Notes: generated from the letters alone by a model not told the origin. A stretch of 64,000 bases of DNA from G965261775 sp965261775 (GCA_965261775.1 OZ253477.1:1612001-1676000); one strand, 5' to 3'. Positions 33,137-43,142 are shown, numbered from the stretch's first letter. Numbers and translations: made by a program.

Positions 33137-34030
33137 CTAAATCCAGTACACAAAGACGAACAAGCCCAGCCAGACGACATCAACAAAGTGCCAATACCAG
33201 GCAACGGCTTCAAAACCAAAGTGATCATGTTCGGAAAAATGCCCTCTGATACTTCTTATCAGGATAACCAGTATCATAATTGTGCCCATTGTTACGTGCA
33301 GACCGTGAAAACCGGTCAGCATAAAAAAAGTTGAGCCGTAGATACCTGAACTCAGTTTAAGACCCAAGTCCTGATAGGCGTGGATATATTCATAACCCTG
33401 AAAAACTATAAATGTCGCGCCTAATGCCACAGTCATAGCAAGCCACCAGCAAAGTGATCGGCGCTTGTTTGCTTTCAGGGCCCAATGTGCAAAGGTTATT
33501 GTCGCACCGCTAGTCAGCAGAATAGCTGTATTCACTGCCGGGATCCCCCAAGCGGGGATGATTTCCTTAATCGCTGTGAATTTTGACTGAATCGCTTCAA
33601 GCGTCATATCCGGCGTGGCCAGCAAAGGCCAGACAGCTTCAAATTCAGGCCAGAGGAGCTGATTCGTGATAAAACCAGAACCTTCACCTCCTAACCAAGG
33701 CACCGACAAGACACGTGCGTAGAATAACGCGCCAAAAAAGGCCGCAAAAAACATAACTTCCGAAAAAATGAACCAGCTCATCCCCCAGCGGAAGCTGATA
33801 TCCACGTTCTTATTATAATTGCCGCCGATGCTTTCTCGGATCACATCGGCAAACCAGCCGAAAAACATATAAATTAGTGCGATCAGACCGATAAACAACA
33901 CAAACTTGCCCAGGGCAACATTATTCAAAATCAGCGCACCGCCAATAAACGTGATGAACAGGGCAATAGAGCCGACTAACGGCCAGCGACTCGGATCAGG
34001 GATAAAATAAGTATCGTATGAATTAGACAT
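33137..34030 (-). CDS. coxC: Cytochrome c oxidase subunit III, 297 aa
   Basis: Seven-helix subunit of the aa3-type oxidase. Signatures: DPSRWPLVGSIA near the start, FRWGMSWFIFSEVMFFAAFFGALFYAR, AILLTSGATITFAHWAL, LTGFHGLHVTMGT and WHFVDVVWLGLFVFVYWI at the end. Complete. It follows ctaG by 21 bp in the coxB-coxA-(small)-ctaG-coxC run. Confidence 0.97.
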   Translation of the reverse strand: MSNSYDTYFIPDPSRWPLVGSIALFITFIGGALILNNVALGKFVLFIGLIALIYMFFGWFADVIRESIGGNYNKNVDISFRWGMSWFIFSEVMFFAAFFGALFYARVLSVPWLGGEGSGFITNQLLWPEFEAVWPLLATPDMTLEAIQSKFTAIKEIIPAWGIPAVNTAILLTSGATITFAHWALKANKRRSLCWWLAMTVALGATFIVFQGYEYIHAYQDLGLKLSSGIYGSTFFMLTGFHGLHVTMGTIMILVILIRSIRGHFSEHDHFGFEAVAWYWHFVDVVWLGLFVFVYWI

Positions 34031-34051
34031 TGGCGTTTATCAAATAGCTAG

Positions 34052-34651
34052 TTATGACTTACCGTTTTTCTCCTCGATGAGGATTGAGGGATTTCTGGAT
34101 ATGGCAGCAACATCCCTCTCACTATCCGAGGCACGGAAAAATGTATATGAAAGCGTCATCTGCTCAATTTTATCGGGCAATTCGGAGTCCACGACAAAAC
34201 GGACGATAACCTCTTTTCGCTGTCCCGGTGCCAGAAGCTGATTGGTAAAACAGAAACACTCCGTTTTATTAAAAAAAAGCGAGGCGGAAGATGGCGCAAC
34301 ACTTGGGACAGCCCTGCCCGTGATGGGTTTATCTGATTTGTTTTCCACAAAAAAAACAGCCTCTGAAATTTCTCCGGGAGACACCATCTTTGTATATTCG
34401 GCAGCCTTGAAGTCCCAAGGCAAATCGGGTTTTACATTGGTATCAAATTGAACTCTGACCCGCCGATTAAAATCAACGACGCCCGCCTCCGCATCGTACT
34501 GCGATATTTGTCCCGTTTTGCCGTTAATGCCGGTGATCGTACAGAAAACATCATAAAGCGGTACCATGGCATATCCAAAACCAAACATCGCTATCGCAAA
34601 AAATGCCAGCCATTTTGCCGTGCGTATCGGATTTTGTGTTACGTCTCTCAT
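34052..34651 (-). CDS. ctaG: Cytochrome c oxidase copper-assembly protein CtaG/Cox11, 199 aa
   Basis: Delivers copper to the CuB site of subunit I. One N-terminal helix (WLAFFAIAMFGFGYAMVPLYDVFC) and an Ig-like periplasmic domain with the copper-binding KTECFCFTNQ motif (CFC). Full length. Its ATG overlaps the TGA of the small upstream gene (ATGA). Confidence 0.96.
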   Translation of the reverse strand: MRDVTQNPIRTAKWLAFFAIAMFGFGYAMVPLYDVFCTITGINGKTGQISQYDAEAGVVDFNRRVRVQFDTNVKPDLPWDFKAAEYTKMVSPGEISEAVFFVENKSDKPITGRAVPSVAPSSASLFFNKTECFCFTNQLLAPGQRKEVIVRFVVDSELPDKIEQMTLSYTFFRASDSERDVAAISRNPSILIEEKNGKS

Positions 34652-34773
34652 AGATATGATAATACGAAACCAACATAAACACCAAGCGCCAAAAGCCCCA
34701 ATATCCAGGCAAGCCGCTTGTTTCTAGTCGCCAAATCGGCTTGTTGCTCCGTCATTTTCCTGTTATCGCTCAT
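34648..34773 (-). CDS. Small single-helix protein of the oxidase operon, 41 aa
   Basis: MSDNRKMTEQQADLATRNKRLAWIL start, then one C-terminal helix (AWILGLLALGVYVGFVLSYL). Such short proteins between coxA and ctaG occur in many proteobacterial clusters, probably in assembly. The frame extends upstream into coxA, but ATG 34773 lies 5 nt after the coxA stop and fits operon spacing. Coupled to ctaG by a 4-bp overlap. Confidence 0.75.
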   Translation of the reverse strand: MSDNRKMTEQQADLATRNKRLAWILGLLALGVYVGFVLSYL

Positions 34774-34778
34774 TCCAT

Positions 34779-36380
34779 TTATGAATGCGCTGTTGCATCG
34801 GTTACCCGGGGCGGCATTGTAAAACTGTGGAACGGTGGCGGCGAGGTCAAGGTCCATTCAAGCCCATGCGCGCTCTCCCAGACCTGATCGGTCACTTTCA
34901 CACCACCACGAACACATTTGATGATCACCCAGACGAAAATCAGCTGGCTCAGACCAAAGACAAAACCGCCTATGCTAGAGATCTGATTCCAGTCCGTGAA
35001 CTGAACATTATAGTCGGGGATGCGCCTCGGCATGCCAGCCAGACCGAGGAAGTGCATCGGGAAAAACAGCACATTAACCGAAATGGTGGACAACCAGAAA
35101 TGCCATTTGCCAAGGGTTTCATCATACATATTCCCGGTCCATTTCGGCAACCAGTAATAAACCCCGGCAAAGATACCAAAAATGATGCCCGGAACAAGCA
35201 CATAATGAAAATGGGCAACGATAAAATAGGTATCATGATATTGAAAATCCACCGGCGTAATCCCCATCATCAGTCCGGAGAAACCACCGATTGAAAACAT
35301 GAACAACACCCCAATGGAAAACAGCATCGGTGTTTCAAATGTCATGGAACCACGCCACATAGTCGCAATCCAGTTGAATATCTTGACGCCGGTGGGCACG
35401 GCTATTGACATTGTGGCATACATAAAAAACAGTTCCCCCGCCAGCGGCATCCCCACGGTGAACATGTGGTGTGCCCAGACAAAGAATGACAGAAAAGCAA
35501 TCGCCGCCGTCGCATAAACCATGGAAGCATATCCAAACAGTGGTTTACGCGAAAAGGTCGGGATGATCTGAGAGATAATGCCGAAAGAAGGCAGTACCAG
35601 AATATAGACTTCGGGATGACCAAAAAACCAGAAAATGTGCTGGAAAAGAACGGGATCGCCGCCACCAGCAGCATCAAAGAAAGCAGTACCGAAGTATCTG
35701 TCGGTCAATAGCATGGTCACCGCACCGGCCAACACCGGCATCGCGGCAATGAGCAGAAACGCGGTGATGATCCAAGTCCATACAAACAGCGGCAACCGCA
35801 TGAAAGTCATCTCCGGAGCACGCATGTTAAAGACAGTCGCAATAATATTAATCGCGCCCATAATAGAGGAGATCCCCAGAAAATGAACAGCAAAGATCAG
35901 AAACGGAAAAGCATCCCCCAACTGCAGCACCAATGGCGGATATAATGTCCAACCCCCGGACGGGGCGCCACCCTCCATGAAAAAGGTTGCCAGTAGCAAT
36001 GTGAACGCAAACGGCAATATCCAAAAACTCATATTATTCATTCGCGGCATGGCCATATCCGGCGCACCAATCATCATCGGGATCATCCAATTTGCCAATC
36101 CCACGCCGGCAGGCATCACCGCGCCAAAGATCATGACCAGAGCATGTACGGTCGTCAGAGAATTAAAGAATTGAGGGTCGACAAACTGCAACCCCGGTTG
36201 AAACAACTCGGTCCGGATAACCAGTGCCATTATGCCGCCGATAAAAAACATTATCAGCGAAAAAACCAAATACATTGTCCCAATATCTTTATGATTTGTC
36301 GAAAATAACCAGCGGCCTATGCCAGTCGGTTTATGATCGTGGTCCGCATGGTGATTTTCACAGATAACTGCTTCGCTCAT
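34779..36380 (-). CDS. coxA: Cytochrome c oxidase subunit I, 533 aa
   Basis: Catalytic subunit with heme a and the heme a3-CuB centre: twelve-helix haem-copper oxidase fold. Visible: STNHKDIGTMYLVF, TTVHALVMIFGAVMPAG (heme a ligand His), FWFFGHPEVYILVLP (CuB His with cross-linked Tyr and the K-channel region), FVWAHHMFTVGM (His-His pair) and HFHYVLVPG (heme ligands). Start at ATG 36380 by GGGGAT 7 nt upstream. It follows coxB by 24 bp. Confidence 0.97.
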   Translation of the reverse strand: MSEAVICENHHADHDHKPTGIGRWLFSTNHKDIGTMYLVFSLIMFFIGGIMALVIRTELFQPGLQFVDPQFFNSLTTVHALVMIFGAVMPAGVGLANWMIPMMIGAPDMAMPRMNNMSFWILPFAFTLLLATFFMEGGAPSGGWTLYPPLVLQLGDAFPFLIFAVHFLGISSIMGAINIIATVFNMRAPEMTFMRLPLFVWTWIITAFLLIAAMPVLAGAVTMLLTDRYFGTAFFDAAGGGDPVLFQHIFWFFGHPEVYILVLPSFGIISQIIPTFSRKPLFGYASMVYATAAIAFLSFFVWAHHMFTVGMPLAGELFFMYATMSIAVPTGVKIFNWIATMWRGSMTFETPMLFSIGVLFMFSIGGFSGLMMGITPVDFQYHDTYFIVAHFHYVLVPGIIFGIFAGVYYWLPKWTGNMYDETLGKWHFWLSTISVNVLFFPMHFLGLAGMPRRIPDYNVQFTDWNQISSIGGFVFGLSQLIFVWVIIKCVRGGVKVTDQVWESAHGLEWTLTSPPPFHSFTMPPRVTDATAHS

Positions 36381-36404
36381 TTTTCTATCCCCATATTCCA
36401 AAAC

Positions 36405-37550
36405 TCAATTCCCCATTCTAGCCGCTTTCACATCTGTGGGCTGCACAGTATCACCAGCGGTATTGTCCCAAGCATTTCGTTCATGTGTCAAAACTGCCGC
36501 AAGGTCGACATCATTTAGCTGATCCTTGAAAGCCGGCATCAGGTTCTTTCCATTCAGTACGATATTAATCATCTCATCTACCGGACCGTTGACAACGACG
36601 CTGCCTTTCAGTGCCGGGAACAGACCATCAACCCCTTGCCCCTCGGACATATGGCAGGCGACGCAATTCGCAGCATAAACCGCCTCGCCCCTTTCCATTA
36701 ACTCTTTTCTCGTCCAATTACGGTCAGCACCCGCCATGGCCTCTTCTTGCTCTTTTTTCTTTTCGTCAACCCAGTTGACATACTCTTCTTTGCTGACCGC
36801 CTTGACAACGACAGGCATAAAGGCATGATCTCTGCCGCATAATTCCGCACACTGACCACGGTAAACTCCAGGTTCCTCAATATACGTCCAGTTATCGTTA
36901 ATAAAACCCGGTATGGCGTCGCGTTTCCAGCCCAATGCCGGCACCCACCAGGCATGAATAACATCGGCGGCAGTTGTCAGGATTCTGATTTTGGTTTTTA
37001 CCGGAAGCACCATCGGATTATCAACATCAAGTAAATAATTATCGACGGTTGCCGGATCTATAATCGAATTCAATTGTCTAGCTTCATTGCTGGCACTATC
37101 CAGCACACTGAAAAAACTGATCCCCTCATTGAGATAATCGTATTTCCATTTCCATTGGTAACCGGTGACCTTGACCGTGATATCAGTCTGGGAGGTATCC
37201 TCCATAAAAATTAACGTCTTGGTGGCCGGGATGGCCATGGCGACAAGAATAATAATGGGGATAACCGTCCAGATAATTTCAACGAGGGTATTATGATGGA
37301 ATGTTGCTGGAACAGCGCCTCTGGATTTTCTGTGGTGGAAAATCGACCAGCACATCACGGCAAAGACGATTATCCCTATAACAGTGACGATATAAAGGAT
37401 GGTCATATGCAGTTCATAAACTTTCCTGCTCGTCGGGGTAACCCCTTCGGTTAAATTGAGGGGGATATCGGCTAGAATGGTGTTACTGAAAAGGCAGACT
37501 AAAGCAACGATTAATCCGCTCACGACCTTTTTTAGTTTATTGACTGACAT
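36405..37550 (-). CDS. coxB: Cytochrome c oxidase subunit II fused to a cytochrome c domain, 381 aa
   Basis: CuA-bearing subunit (caa3-like architecture). A signal/helix, a second helix (IVTVIGIIVFAVMCWSIF), the KVTGYQWKWKYDY motif, the CuA ligands in CAELCGRDHAFMPV, then a C-terminal class I cytochrome c with CVACH (heme attachment) and an axial Met in KNLMPAF. Electrons from soluble cytochrome would pass heme c to CuA. First gene of the oxidase operon; the AGAG RBS favours ATG 37550 over 37556. Confidence 0.96.
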   Translation of the reverse strand: MSVNKLKKVVSGLIVALVCLFSNTILADIPLNLTEGVTPTSRKVYELHMTILYIVTVIGIIVFAVMCWSIFHHRKSRGAVPATFHHNTLVEIIWTVIPIIILVAMAIPATKTLIFMEDTSQTDITVKVTGYQWKWKYDYLNEGISFFSVLDSASNEARQLNSIIDPATVDNYLLDVDNPMVLPVKTKIRILTTAADVIHAWWVPALGWKRDAIPGFINDNWTYIEEPGVYRGQCAELCGRDHAFMPVVVKAVSKEEYVNWVDEKKKEQEEAMAGADRNWTRKELMERGEAVYAANCVACHMSEGQGVDGLFPALKGSVVVNGPVDEMINIVLNGKNLMPAFKDQLNDVDLAAVLTHERNAWDNTAGDTVQPTDVKAARMGN

Positions 37551-37907
37551 AATCATTTCTCTGTACGGTAATCACTTCGCCGATTCCTACTCGCTTGGCG
37601 CTTATGTAGAACACCGCTAACGGTAACAATAACTCAAGCCCAGCAAACGAGGGGAACTAAAATAAAAACCCTTGTAGGGGAAAACACAATCGCAACCCCA
37701 TATGTAAAACTCACGAAAATATCGTAGATGAAAACAAATTGCGCCACCGCAAAACCTTCTCTGCTGGCCCTTCGGTATCGGCAAAACTTAAAATCATCGT
37801 CTGTCCGTCCCTTGGACGTTTAGCGCTACATAGCTCAGAATTAAACTATGCCCTAATCGTGTAAGCCCTAATCGCGGTTTATCCACAACAGTTGAACACG
37901 ATTATAT
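37551..37907. other. coxB-bioD intergenic region
   Basis: No gene. It should hold the coxB operon promoter. Near its bioD end are two direct copies of GCCCTAATCG (37850-37859 and 37865-37874) and a consensus DnaA box. Confidence 0.6.
37879..37887 (+). promoter_or_regulatory. Consensus DnaA box
   Basis: TTATCCACA, exact consensus, intergenic, about 8-10 kb from the putative origin. A lone box could titrate DnaA or regulate coxB; a chance match is possible. Confidence 0.5.
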
Positions 37908-38591
37908 TCAAATCTTATCAAGATTCAACCATTCCATTAGTGTTGCATCCACGCTCGGCATAAATCGGGCGGCATGGGGAATATCCGCAAGATGCCGACA
38001 GGATAAACGTGCCTTTATGGCCTGTATCGTGTTCTGTTTTTGCGGGTAGCCATCTTCCGATTGATTGCTGACCCAACCCATCAGTGGCAGATCATCCCTT
38101 AAAATCACCTCCGCTGTCAACAGGGCGTGATTGATACAACCTAGACGCAGGCCAACGACCATAATCACCGGCAAGCCTAGATAGCGTACCATATCCGCCA
38201 GAGAAAGCGCATCTGTAAAGGGCACACGCCACCCACCTATTCCTTCGACAATAATAATATCATTGCAGGAAGCCAATGACAGATAAGCATTTTTAACGTC
38301 GTCGAGGTCAATAACTTTATTTTCCCGAATAGCCGCGATATGCGGTGCACAAGGCGTTTCAAACACTATCGGATTAATCAGTTCATAATCGGTGTCCCCG
38401 CTACAATGCGCCTTTATCATCAAAGCGTCTTCATTCACTAGCCCGTCATCCGCTTGCTCCGCGCCAGTCGCGATCGGTTTCATGCCGGCTACCCGAAAAC
38501 CGTTACGCTTTAGAAGTGTCATCAACGCCAGAGTACAATATGTTTTTCCAACGCCCGTATCTGTCCCGGTAATAAAAAGCCCCTTCGCCAT
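37908..38591 (-). CDS. bioD: Dethiobiotin synthetase, 227 aa
   Basis: ATP-dependent ring closure of DAPA with CO2 to dethiobiotin. P-loop FITGTDTGVGKTYCTLALM, the substrate-binding KPIATGAE and the VEGIGGWRVPF motif; C-terminal region normal. Last gene of bioB-F-H-C-D, 18 bp after bioC. Confidence 0.96.
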   Translation of the reverse strand: MAKGLFITGTDTGVGKTYCTLALMTLLKRNGFRVAGMKPIATGAEQADDGLVNEDALMIKAHCSGDTDYELINPIVFETPCAPHIAAIRENKVIDLDDVKNAYLSLASCNDIIIVEGIGGWRVPFTDALSLADMVRYLGLPVIMVVGLRLGCINHALLTAEVILRDDLPLMGWVSNQSEDGYPQKQNTIQAIKARLSCRHLADIPHAARFMPSVDATLMEWLNLDKI

Positions 38592-38609
38592 AAATGTTTT
38601 CCAGCCGGA

Positions 38610-39503
38610 TCAGCGTAATTTCTGTTTTAAATATTGCAGGGAAATGATCTTTCTACCGGGATCTTTATTGGGTATTCCAACCTCCGATTCGCCCGCCCAG
38701 GCATGTCCGTAAATGACTTCATAAGTTGCGGGAAAACCATCCTCCCGCCGATATGAATCATAATGTCGAAAAACCTGCTGCATCCTGTTTTTCCCGGTGA
38801 GTGACCTGGACCGTCCGCTATTTATGTTTTTTGCTCCGATGTTTTTCAGTTCCCGCATCAACTGCCTGCAGTCGGGAAAAATCAGGATGATATGATCCGT
38901 ATCCAGAACGGGGGCAGAGAGACCGTTTCGAATCAGGGCGTCACCGATATCGTGCATATCAACGAAGGAGTTGACATGTACATTACCGTCTACTTTACGC
39001 CAGCTCTCTCTAAGCTCGTGCAATGTATCAGGACCGAGACTGGAGAACAAAAAAATACCGTGCGGCTTCATGACACGCCTGATTTCTGAAAAAACCCTGT
39101 CTGGCTCCTGACACCATTGCAACATCAAGCCACTGAATACCAGATCGAAACTGTTTTTTTTGAGTGGCATCCTCGCGGCATCCGCACAGAGAAAATGTTC
39201 CTTTGAAAAAAAGCGCCGCTTGTTACGGTTTGCACACGACAACATGTTCTCGGCGATGTCGAGTTGAAAAATATGCGCTTTTTTAAATTTTCCCTTCAAT
39301 TTTTTTGCGCCATAACCTGTGCCAGAACCAAGGTCGAGAATGTTTTCAGGATCAATCCTGATGTAATCAAACGACTCAAATAAACGATCCGTTATCGTCC
39401 GCTGCAAAAAGGAATATTCATCATAGCGTCCGGCTGAAGCATTGAAGGAACGCCTGACATCGCAGGGACGGATCAAATAATCCTTATCCACCGAATTCCG
39501 CAT
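38610..39503 (-). CDS. bioC: Malonyl-ACP O-methyltransferase BioC, 297 aa
   Basis: Methylates malonyl-ACP so fatty-acid enzymes can build the pimelate chain. RRSFNASAGRYDEYSFLQR start, SAM motif ILDLGSGTGYGAKKL, GLMLQWCQEPD and LFSSLGPDTLHELRESW, all BioC marks. It overlaps bioH by 20 bp, so the genes are tightly coupled. Confidence 0.94.
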   Translation of the reverse strand: MRNSVDKDYLIRPCDVRRSFNASAGRYDEYSFLQRTITDRLFESFDYIRIDPENILDLGSGTGYGAKKLKGKFKKAHIFQLDIAENMLSCANRNKRRFFSKEHFLCADAARMPLKKNSFDLVFSGLMLQWCQEPDRVFSEIRRVMKPHGIFLFSSLGPDTLHELRESWRKVDGNVHVNSFVDMHDIGDALIRNGLSAPVLDTDHIILIFPDCRQLMRELKNIGAKNINSGRSRSLTGKNRMQQVFRHYDSYRREDGFPATYEVIYGHAWAGESEVGIPNKDPGRKIISLQYLKQKLR

Positions 39504-40230
39504 TTATGTATCCCTGTATCAACCTCAGCGTATCTTCTTCCCGACTGATAAACGGAGCATGGCCACTATCATTTACCATATCTACTTTTATATTCCCGTT
39601 TAGTCGGATCAGCTGTTCCCTTACCGCATTTTTCACTAACACATCATTTTGTCCCAGCAGGACATAAGCAGGCACCGACAGTCTGGCATAGGCACTTCTG
39701 AGATCGAGACGGACCAAATCATCCAGCCAAGGAGACAATACTTCTCTGTCGGTTTGCGTGGCCATATTATTCTGCAGCTTTTTCAAGGTTTCCTCAGGAG
39801 ATGGGTCACCATGAATAACTATATCGGAAAAAGAAGACAATGCAGCCTCCGGCCTGCTTTTCAGCAGATCATGCAATTTCTCGAACCTGGCCTTGACTAT
39901 CGTATACGACCAGCCAGGTTTGTTAATAAAACACGGCGCACTGGCAATGAATATTATTGCCTTGACTTTATCGCATAACCCGGAAAGGGTAATCGCGATC
40001 AGTCCGCCGATGGACCAGGCGACCACGATGGTCTTGCTGACAAGTCCTTTTTTTATCTGTTCAGCCAAGGACTCCAGTGAAGCATCACAGCCGTTTTGTG
40101 CTAATGTATAAAGACAGGGGTTCCAGAACGATCTGTTGCCGCACAGTCGTTTTTCAAAACCATTCCAGACTCCTCTAGTAACTCCCCAGCCATGAAGAAA
40201 CAACAGATTCTCGTTTCTTATATCAGACAT
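39484..40230 (-). CDS. bioH: Pimeloyl-ACP methyl ester carboxylesterase BioH, 248 aa
   Basis: Alpha/beta hydrolase that releases the methyl ester and ends chain elongation. LFLHGWGVTRGVW (oxyanion region), nucleophile elbow VVAWSIGGLIA, acid in LLGQNDVLV and catalytic His in DSGHAPFIS. Start ATG 40230 (MSDIRNENLL) overlaps the bioF 3' end by 13 bp; an upstream in-frame start at 40251 is less likely. Confidence 0.92.
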   Translation of the reverse strand: MSDIRNENLLFLHGWGVTRGVWNGFEKRLCGNRSFWNPCLYTLAQNGCDASLESLAEQIKKGLVSKTIVVAWSIGGLIAITLSGLCDKVKAIIFIASAPCFINKPGWSYTIVKARFEKLHDLLKSRPEAALSSFSDIVIHGDPSPEETLKKLQNNMATQTDREVLSPWLDDLVRLDLRSAYARLSVPAYVLLGQNDVLVKNAVREQLIRLNGNIKVDMVNDSGHAPFISREEDTLRLIQGYINAEFGG

Positions 40231-41375
40231 CCTGTTTCTTTCAAGGCGCAAACAAGATTATCTAACTGTTGCTCGCTGTGCTCCGCCGTTAAACCTATCC
40301 GTAAACGCGCTGTACCGACCGGCACAGTGGGAGGTTTTATTGCCGCCACCACTATTTTCTTTTCGAACAGCGCCTGAGCGACTCGAGCTGCTTCTCCGAC
40401 CTCGCCGATAATAAGTGGCTGGATATGAAACGGTGCCGGTGTCTGTGTCAAACCGGCTGATTGGATTTTTTTTCTATAATCGCCAGCCAAACTCCGCAGA
40501 CGCGTTCTCAGATCATCGGCAGTGCTAACAAGCTCAAGCACTAAAATCAATGTGGCCGCAATGCCGGGCATTAATGCCGTTGTATAGATATACGTCTTGG
40601 CCTTTTGTATAAACGCATCAATGACCGTTTTGCTGCCCGCCACGAAAGCACCCGTGAGGCCAAAGGCTTTGCCGAACGTTCCCGTCAAAACCGGCACATC
40701 CTCCTGCGATAGCCCCAGTTCCGCCAGCAGCCCGCCGCCAGCTTTACCCAGCACACCGATGCCATGCGCGTCATCCACCATCAAGCGCGCCTTGTATGTT
40801 CCGCACAGGGCTGCGATCTCCTTCAAACGTGCATAATCCCCATCCATACTGAACACGGCGTCTGTCATCACAAGCAGATTTTTATTTTTATATTTCTCCA
40901 TAAGGGTTTTCAGATGCTCTGGGTCATTATGTGAATAGCGGACCAATTTACCTTGTGAGAGAAGCGCGGCATCTATCAGAGAGGAGTGGTTCAGCCGGTC
41001 CTGCAAAACAACTGTGTTGGTATCAATCAGCACGGAGGCGGCCAAGTTGGCCTGATAACCGCTACTGAAAACTAACGCCGCATCCCGATTGAGGAATGCG
41101 GCCAGTTTTTTTTCCAACTCTGCATGCACTTTCCAATAACCCGTTATAAGGGGGGAGGATGCCGCTCCGAGTCCGTATTCATCTATTGCCCGAATTAAGC
41201 CTTCTTTCAACTCAGGATGACCGCTCAAACCCAGATAATCATTGCTGCTGAAGTTGGTAAAACTCCGGCCATTTATCTGCGCTGTCGAGCCTCGGACGGA
41301 GTCAATACACCGCCTGACCCGGTATAAACCTTCTACTTTACGTTTTTCTATCTCTCTGGAAAGATCGAACAACAT
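40218..41375 (-). CDS. bioF: 8-amino-7-oxononanoate synthase, 385 aa
   Basis: PLP enzyme condensing pimeloyl-ACP with alanine. FSSNDYLGLSGHPEL, FSSGYQANLA, DDAHGIGVLGKAGGG and the Schiff-base lysine in LTGTFGKAFGLTGAFV. Complete. It begins 9 bp after bioB. Confidence 0.96.
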   Translation of the reverse strand: MLFDLSREIEKRKVEGLYRVRRCIDSVRGSTAQINGRSFTNFSSNDYLGLSGHPELKEGLIRAIDEYGLGAASSPLITGYWKVHAELEKKLAAFLNRDAALVFSSGYQANLAASVLIDTNTVVLQDRLNHSSLIDAALLSQGKLVRYSHNDPEHLKTLMEKYKNKNLLVMTDAVFSMDGDYARLKEIAALCGTYKARLMVDDAHGIGVLGKAGGGLLAELGLSQEDVPVLTGTFGKAFGLTGAFVAGSKTVIDAFIQKAKTYIYTTALMPGIAATLILVLELVSTADDLRTRLRSLAGDYRKKIQSAGLTQTPAPFHIQPLIIGEVGEAARVAQALFEKKIVVAAIKPPTVPVGTARLRIGLTAEHSEQQLDNLVCALKETGCLI

Positions 41376-41384
41376 ACCAAGGGT

Positions 41385-42341
41385 TTAATGCCTGCGGGAA
41401 GAGAGCCCCAGCCGTTGAAACAATCGTTGATCCCGGAGCACCTCGGGATTATCGGTAGTCAGAAGTCTATCACCGTAAAAAACGGAGTTGGCACCGGCCA
41501 GATAACACAGGGTCTGCATCTCGTCCGTCATAGTATCACGACCCGCCGACAGGCGCACATAAGAAGCGGGCATCATTATCCTTGCGGCGGCAATTATTCT
41601 AACAAAATCAAGGGGATGTGGCACATCAACTGTTTCCAGCGGCGTCCCCTCAACCCGTATCAACATATTGATGGGAACGCTCTCAGGTTGTCTTTGTACA
41701 TTCGCCAGAGCAAGCAGTAAACCCGCCCGGTCTTCCCAGTCTTCACCCATTCCGATAATACCACCGCAGCAGACATTGATCCCTGCGTCCCGAACATGCG
41801 ACAAGGTATCCAGCCGCTGATGATATTGACGGGTGGTGATAATGCGGGGGTAATATTCTGGCGAGCAATCCAGGTTATGGTTGTAATAATCAAGGCCTGC
41901 TTCCTTTAAAGCCGCTGCCTGTTCGGCAGATAAAAAACCCAGAGTCACACAGGTTTCCATCCCTGTTTTTCTGACTTCCCTGATCATCGTGATGACTTTT
42001 TCAAGATCGGCTGGTTTTGGTCGACGCCAGGCCGCTCCCATGCAGAAACGCGTCGCGCCCTTATCTTTTGCAGCCCTGGCCTGACGCAGTACGTCTTCAA
42101 GGGGCATTATTTTTTCCGCTTCCACCCCGGTATCGTAATGCACACTCTGTGGACAATATGCGCAATCCTCAGGACACCCACCCGCTTTAATATTCAACAG
42201 AGTGCTTAGTTGAATATGATTTGGATCAAAGTAACCACGATGTGTTTTTTGCGCCTCAAACATTAGATCACTGAAAGGAGCTTCAAGCAGAGCGAGGGTT
42301 TCTTCGCGGGTCCAGTCGTTTCTTATGGGCATTTTTTTCAT
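41385..42341 (-). CDS. bioB: Biotin synthase (radical SAM), 318 aa
   Basis: Inserts sulfur into dethiobiotin. Radical-SAM cluster CPEDCAYC (CxxxCxxC) followed by PQSVHYDTG, plus the [2Fe-2S] ligands in FCMGAAWR, ETCVTLGFL and DYYNHNLDCSPEYY. Start at ATG 42341; a TTG just upstream also fits. Head of the biotin operon; the 98-bp gap to divergent comF should contain both promoters (TATAAT at 42354-42359 on the bioB strand is close to the start). Confidence 0.97.
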   Translation of the reverse strand: MKKMPIRNDWTREETLALLEAPFSDLMFEAQKTHRGYFDPNHIQLSTLLNIKAGGCPEDCAYCPQSVHYDTGVEAEKIMPLEDVLRQARAAKDKGATRFCMGAAWRRPKPADLEKVITMIREVRKTGMETCVTLGFLSAEQAAALKEAGLDYYNHNLDCSPEYYPRIITTRQYHQRLDTLSHVRDAGINVCCGGIIGMGEDWEDRAGLLLALANVQRQPESVPINMLIRVEGTPLETVDVPHPLDFVRIIAAARIMMPASYVRLSAGRDTMTDEMQTLCYLAGANSVFYGDRLLTTDNPEVLRDQRLFQRLGLSSRRH

Positions 42342-42439
42342 CAATACGTTCCGATTATAATAACCTGAGCTTAACCTGGATATTTCATGAGAGGATTTCG
42401 ATCAAGGTCAAATTGGTCTAAAATACGGGCCAGTGATCC

Positions 42440-43138
42440 ATGAGGGATTTTCGCTTTTATTTTTCATTAGCACTGAGCAACACATTGTTAATAAAGGGAA
42501 TTTGCCTACTTTGTTCCGCCAAGGCTAAGGCGGTTTGGTGCAAAGATTGTGAAAAAGACATGCCTGTTGAGGTCTCACGTTGCCCCGTTTGTGCCATTCC
42601 ATCTGCCGGAGGAAAAAAATGTCGAGATTGTCTGGATAGAAAACCCATTATTGAAAAAACATGCGTTGCATTTAACTATGACTATCCGGTCAACTTGCTG
42701 ATCCAGAGATTCAAATACAACGGCCATCCTGAATTCGCCATCACTTTCGCACAGATCATGACAGATAAGCTGTCCAATATGATTGATAAACCGGATGCCA
42801 TCATTCCCGTACCACTACATAAGAAAAAGCAGGTGAAGCGCGGCTTTAATCAATCGCTTGTCCTGGCCCGGTACATTGGGAAAGCGATCGGGACAAACGT
42901 TGAAACCGCCCTGTGCAGCAAAATTGTTGATACTCCCCCGCAAAGCGCCCTCTCAGTAAGTGAAAGAAAAAAGAATATCCGCGGTGCCTTCAGACTAACG
43001 TCCCGTGCCATTCCTAAACATATTGCTATCGTTGATGATGTAATCACAAGCGGCTCAACAACAATTGAACTGGCAACGCTTTTCAAAAAAGCGGGATGCG
43101 AACGCATCGATATCTGGGCCATTGCACGAGCGACTTGA
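42440..43138 (+). CDS. comF: ComF-family phosphoribosyltransferase-like protein, 232 aa
   Basis: N-terminal zinc-finger region with four CxxC pairs (CLLC, CKDC, CPVC, CRDC) and a phosphoribosyltransferase domain with PVPLHKKKQVKRGFNQS and the PRPP loop IVDDVITSGSTTIEL. ComF/GntX proteins act in DNA uptake or use. Divergent from bioB, the common gammaproteobacterial arrangement; it ends 4 bp from the convergent gyrB stop. Confidence 0.93.
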   Translation: MRDFRFYFSLALSNTLLIKGICLLCSAKAKAVWCKDCEKDMPVEVSRCPVCAIPSAGGKKCRDCLDRKPIIEKTCVAFNYDYPVNLLIQRFKYNGHPEFAITFAQIMTDKLSNMIDKPDAIIPVPLHKKKQVKRGFNQSLVLARYIGKAIGTNVETALCSKIVDTPPQSALSVSERKKNIRGAFRLTSRAIPKHIAIVDDVITSGSTTIELATLFKKAGCERIDIWAIARAT

Positions 43139-43142
43139 AATT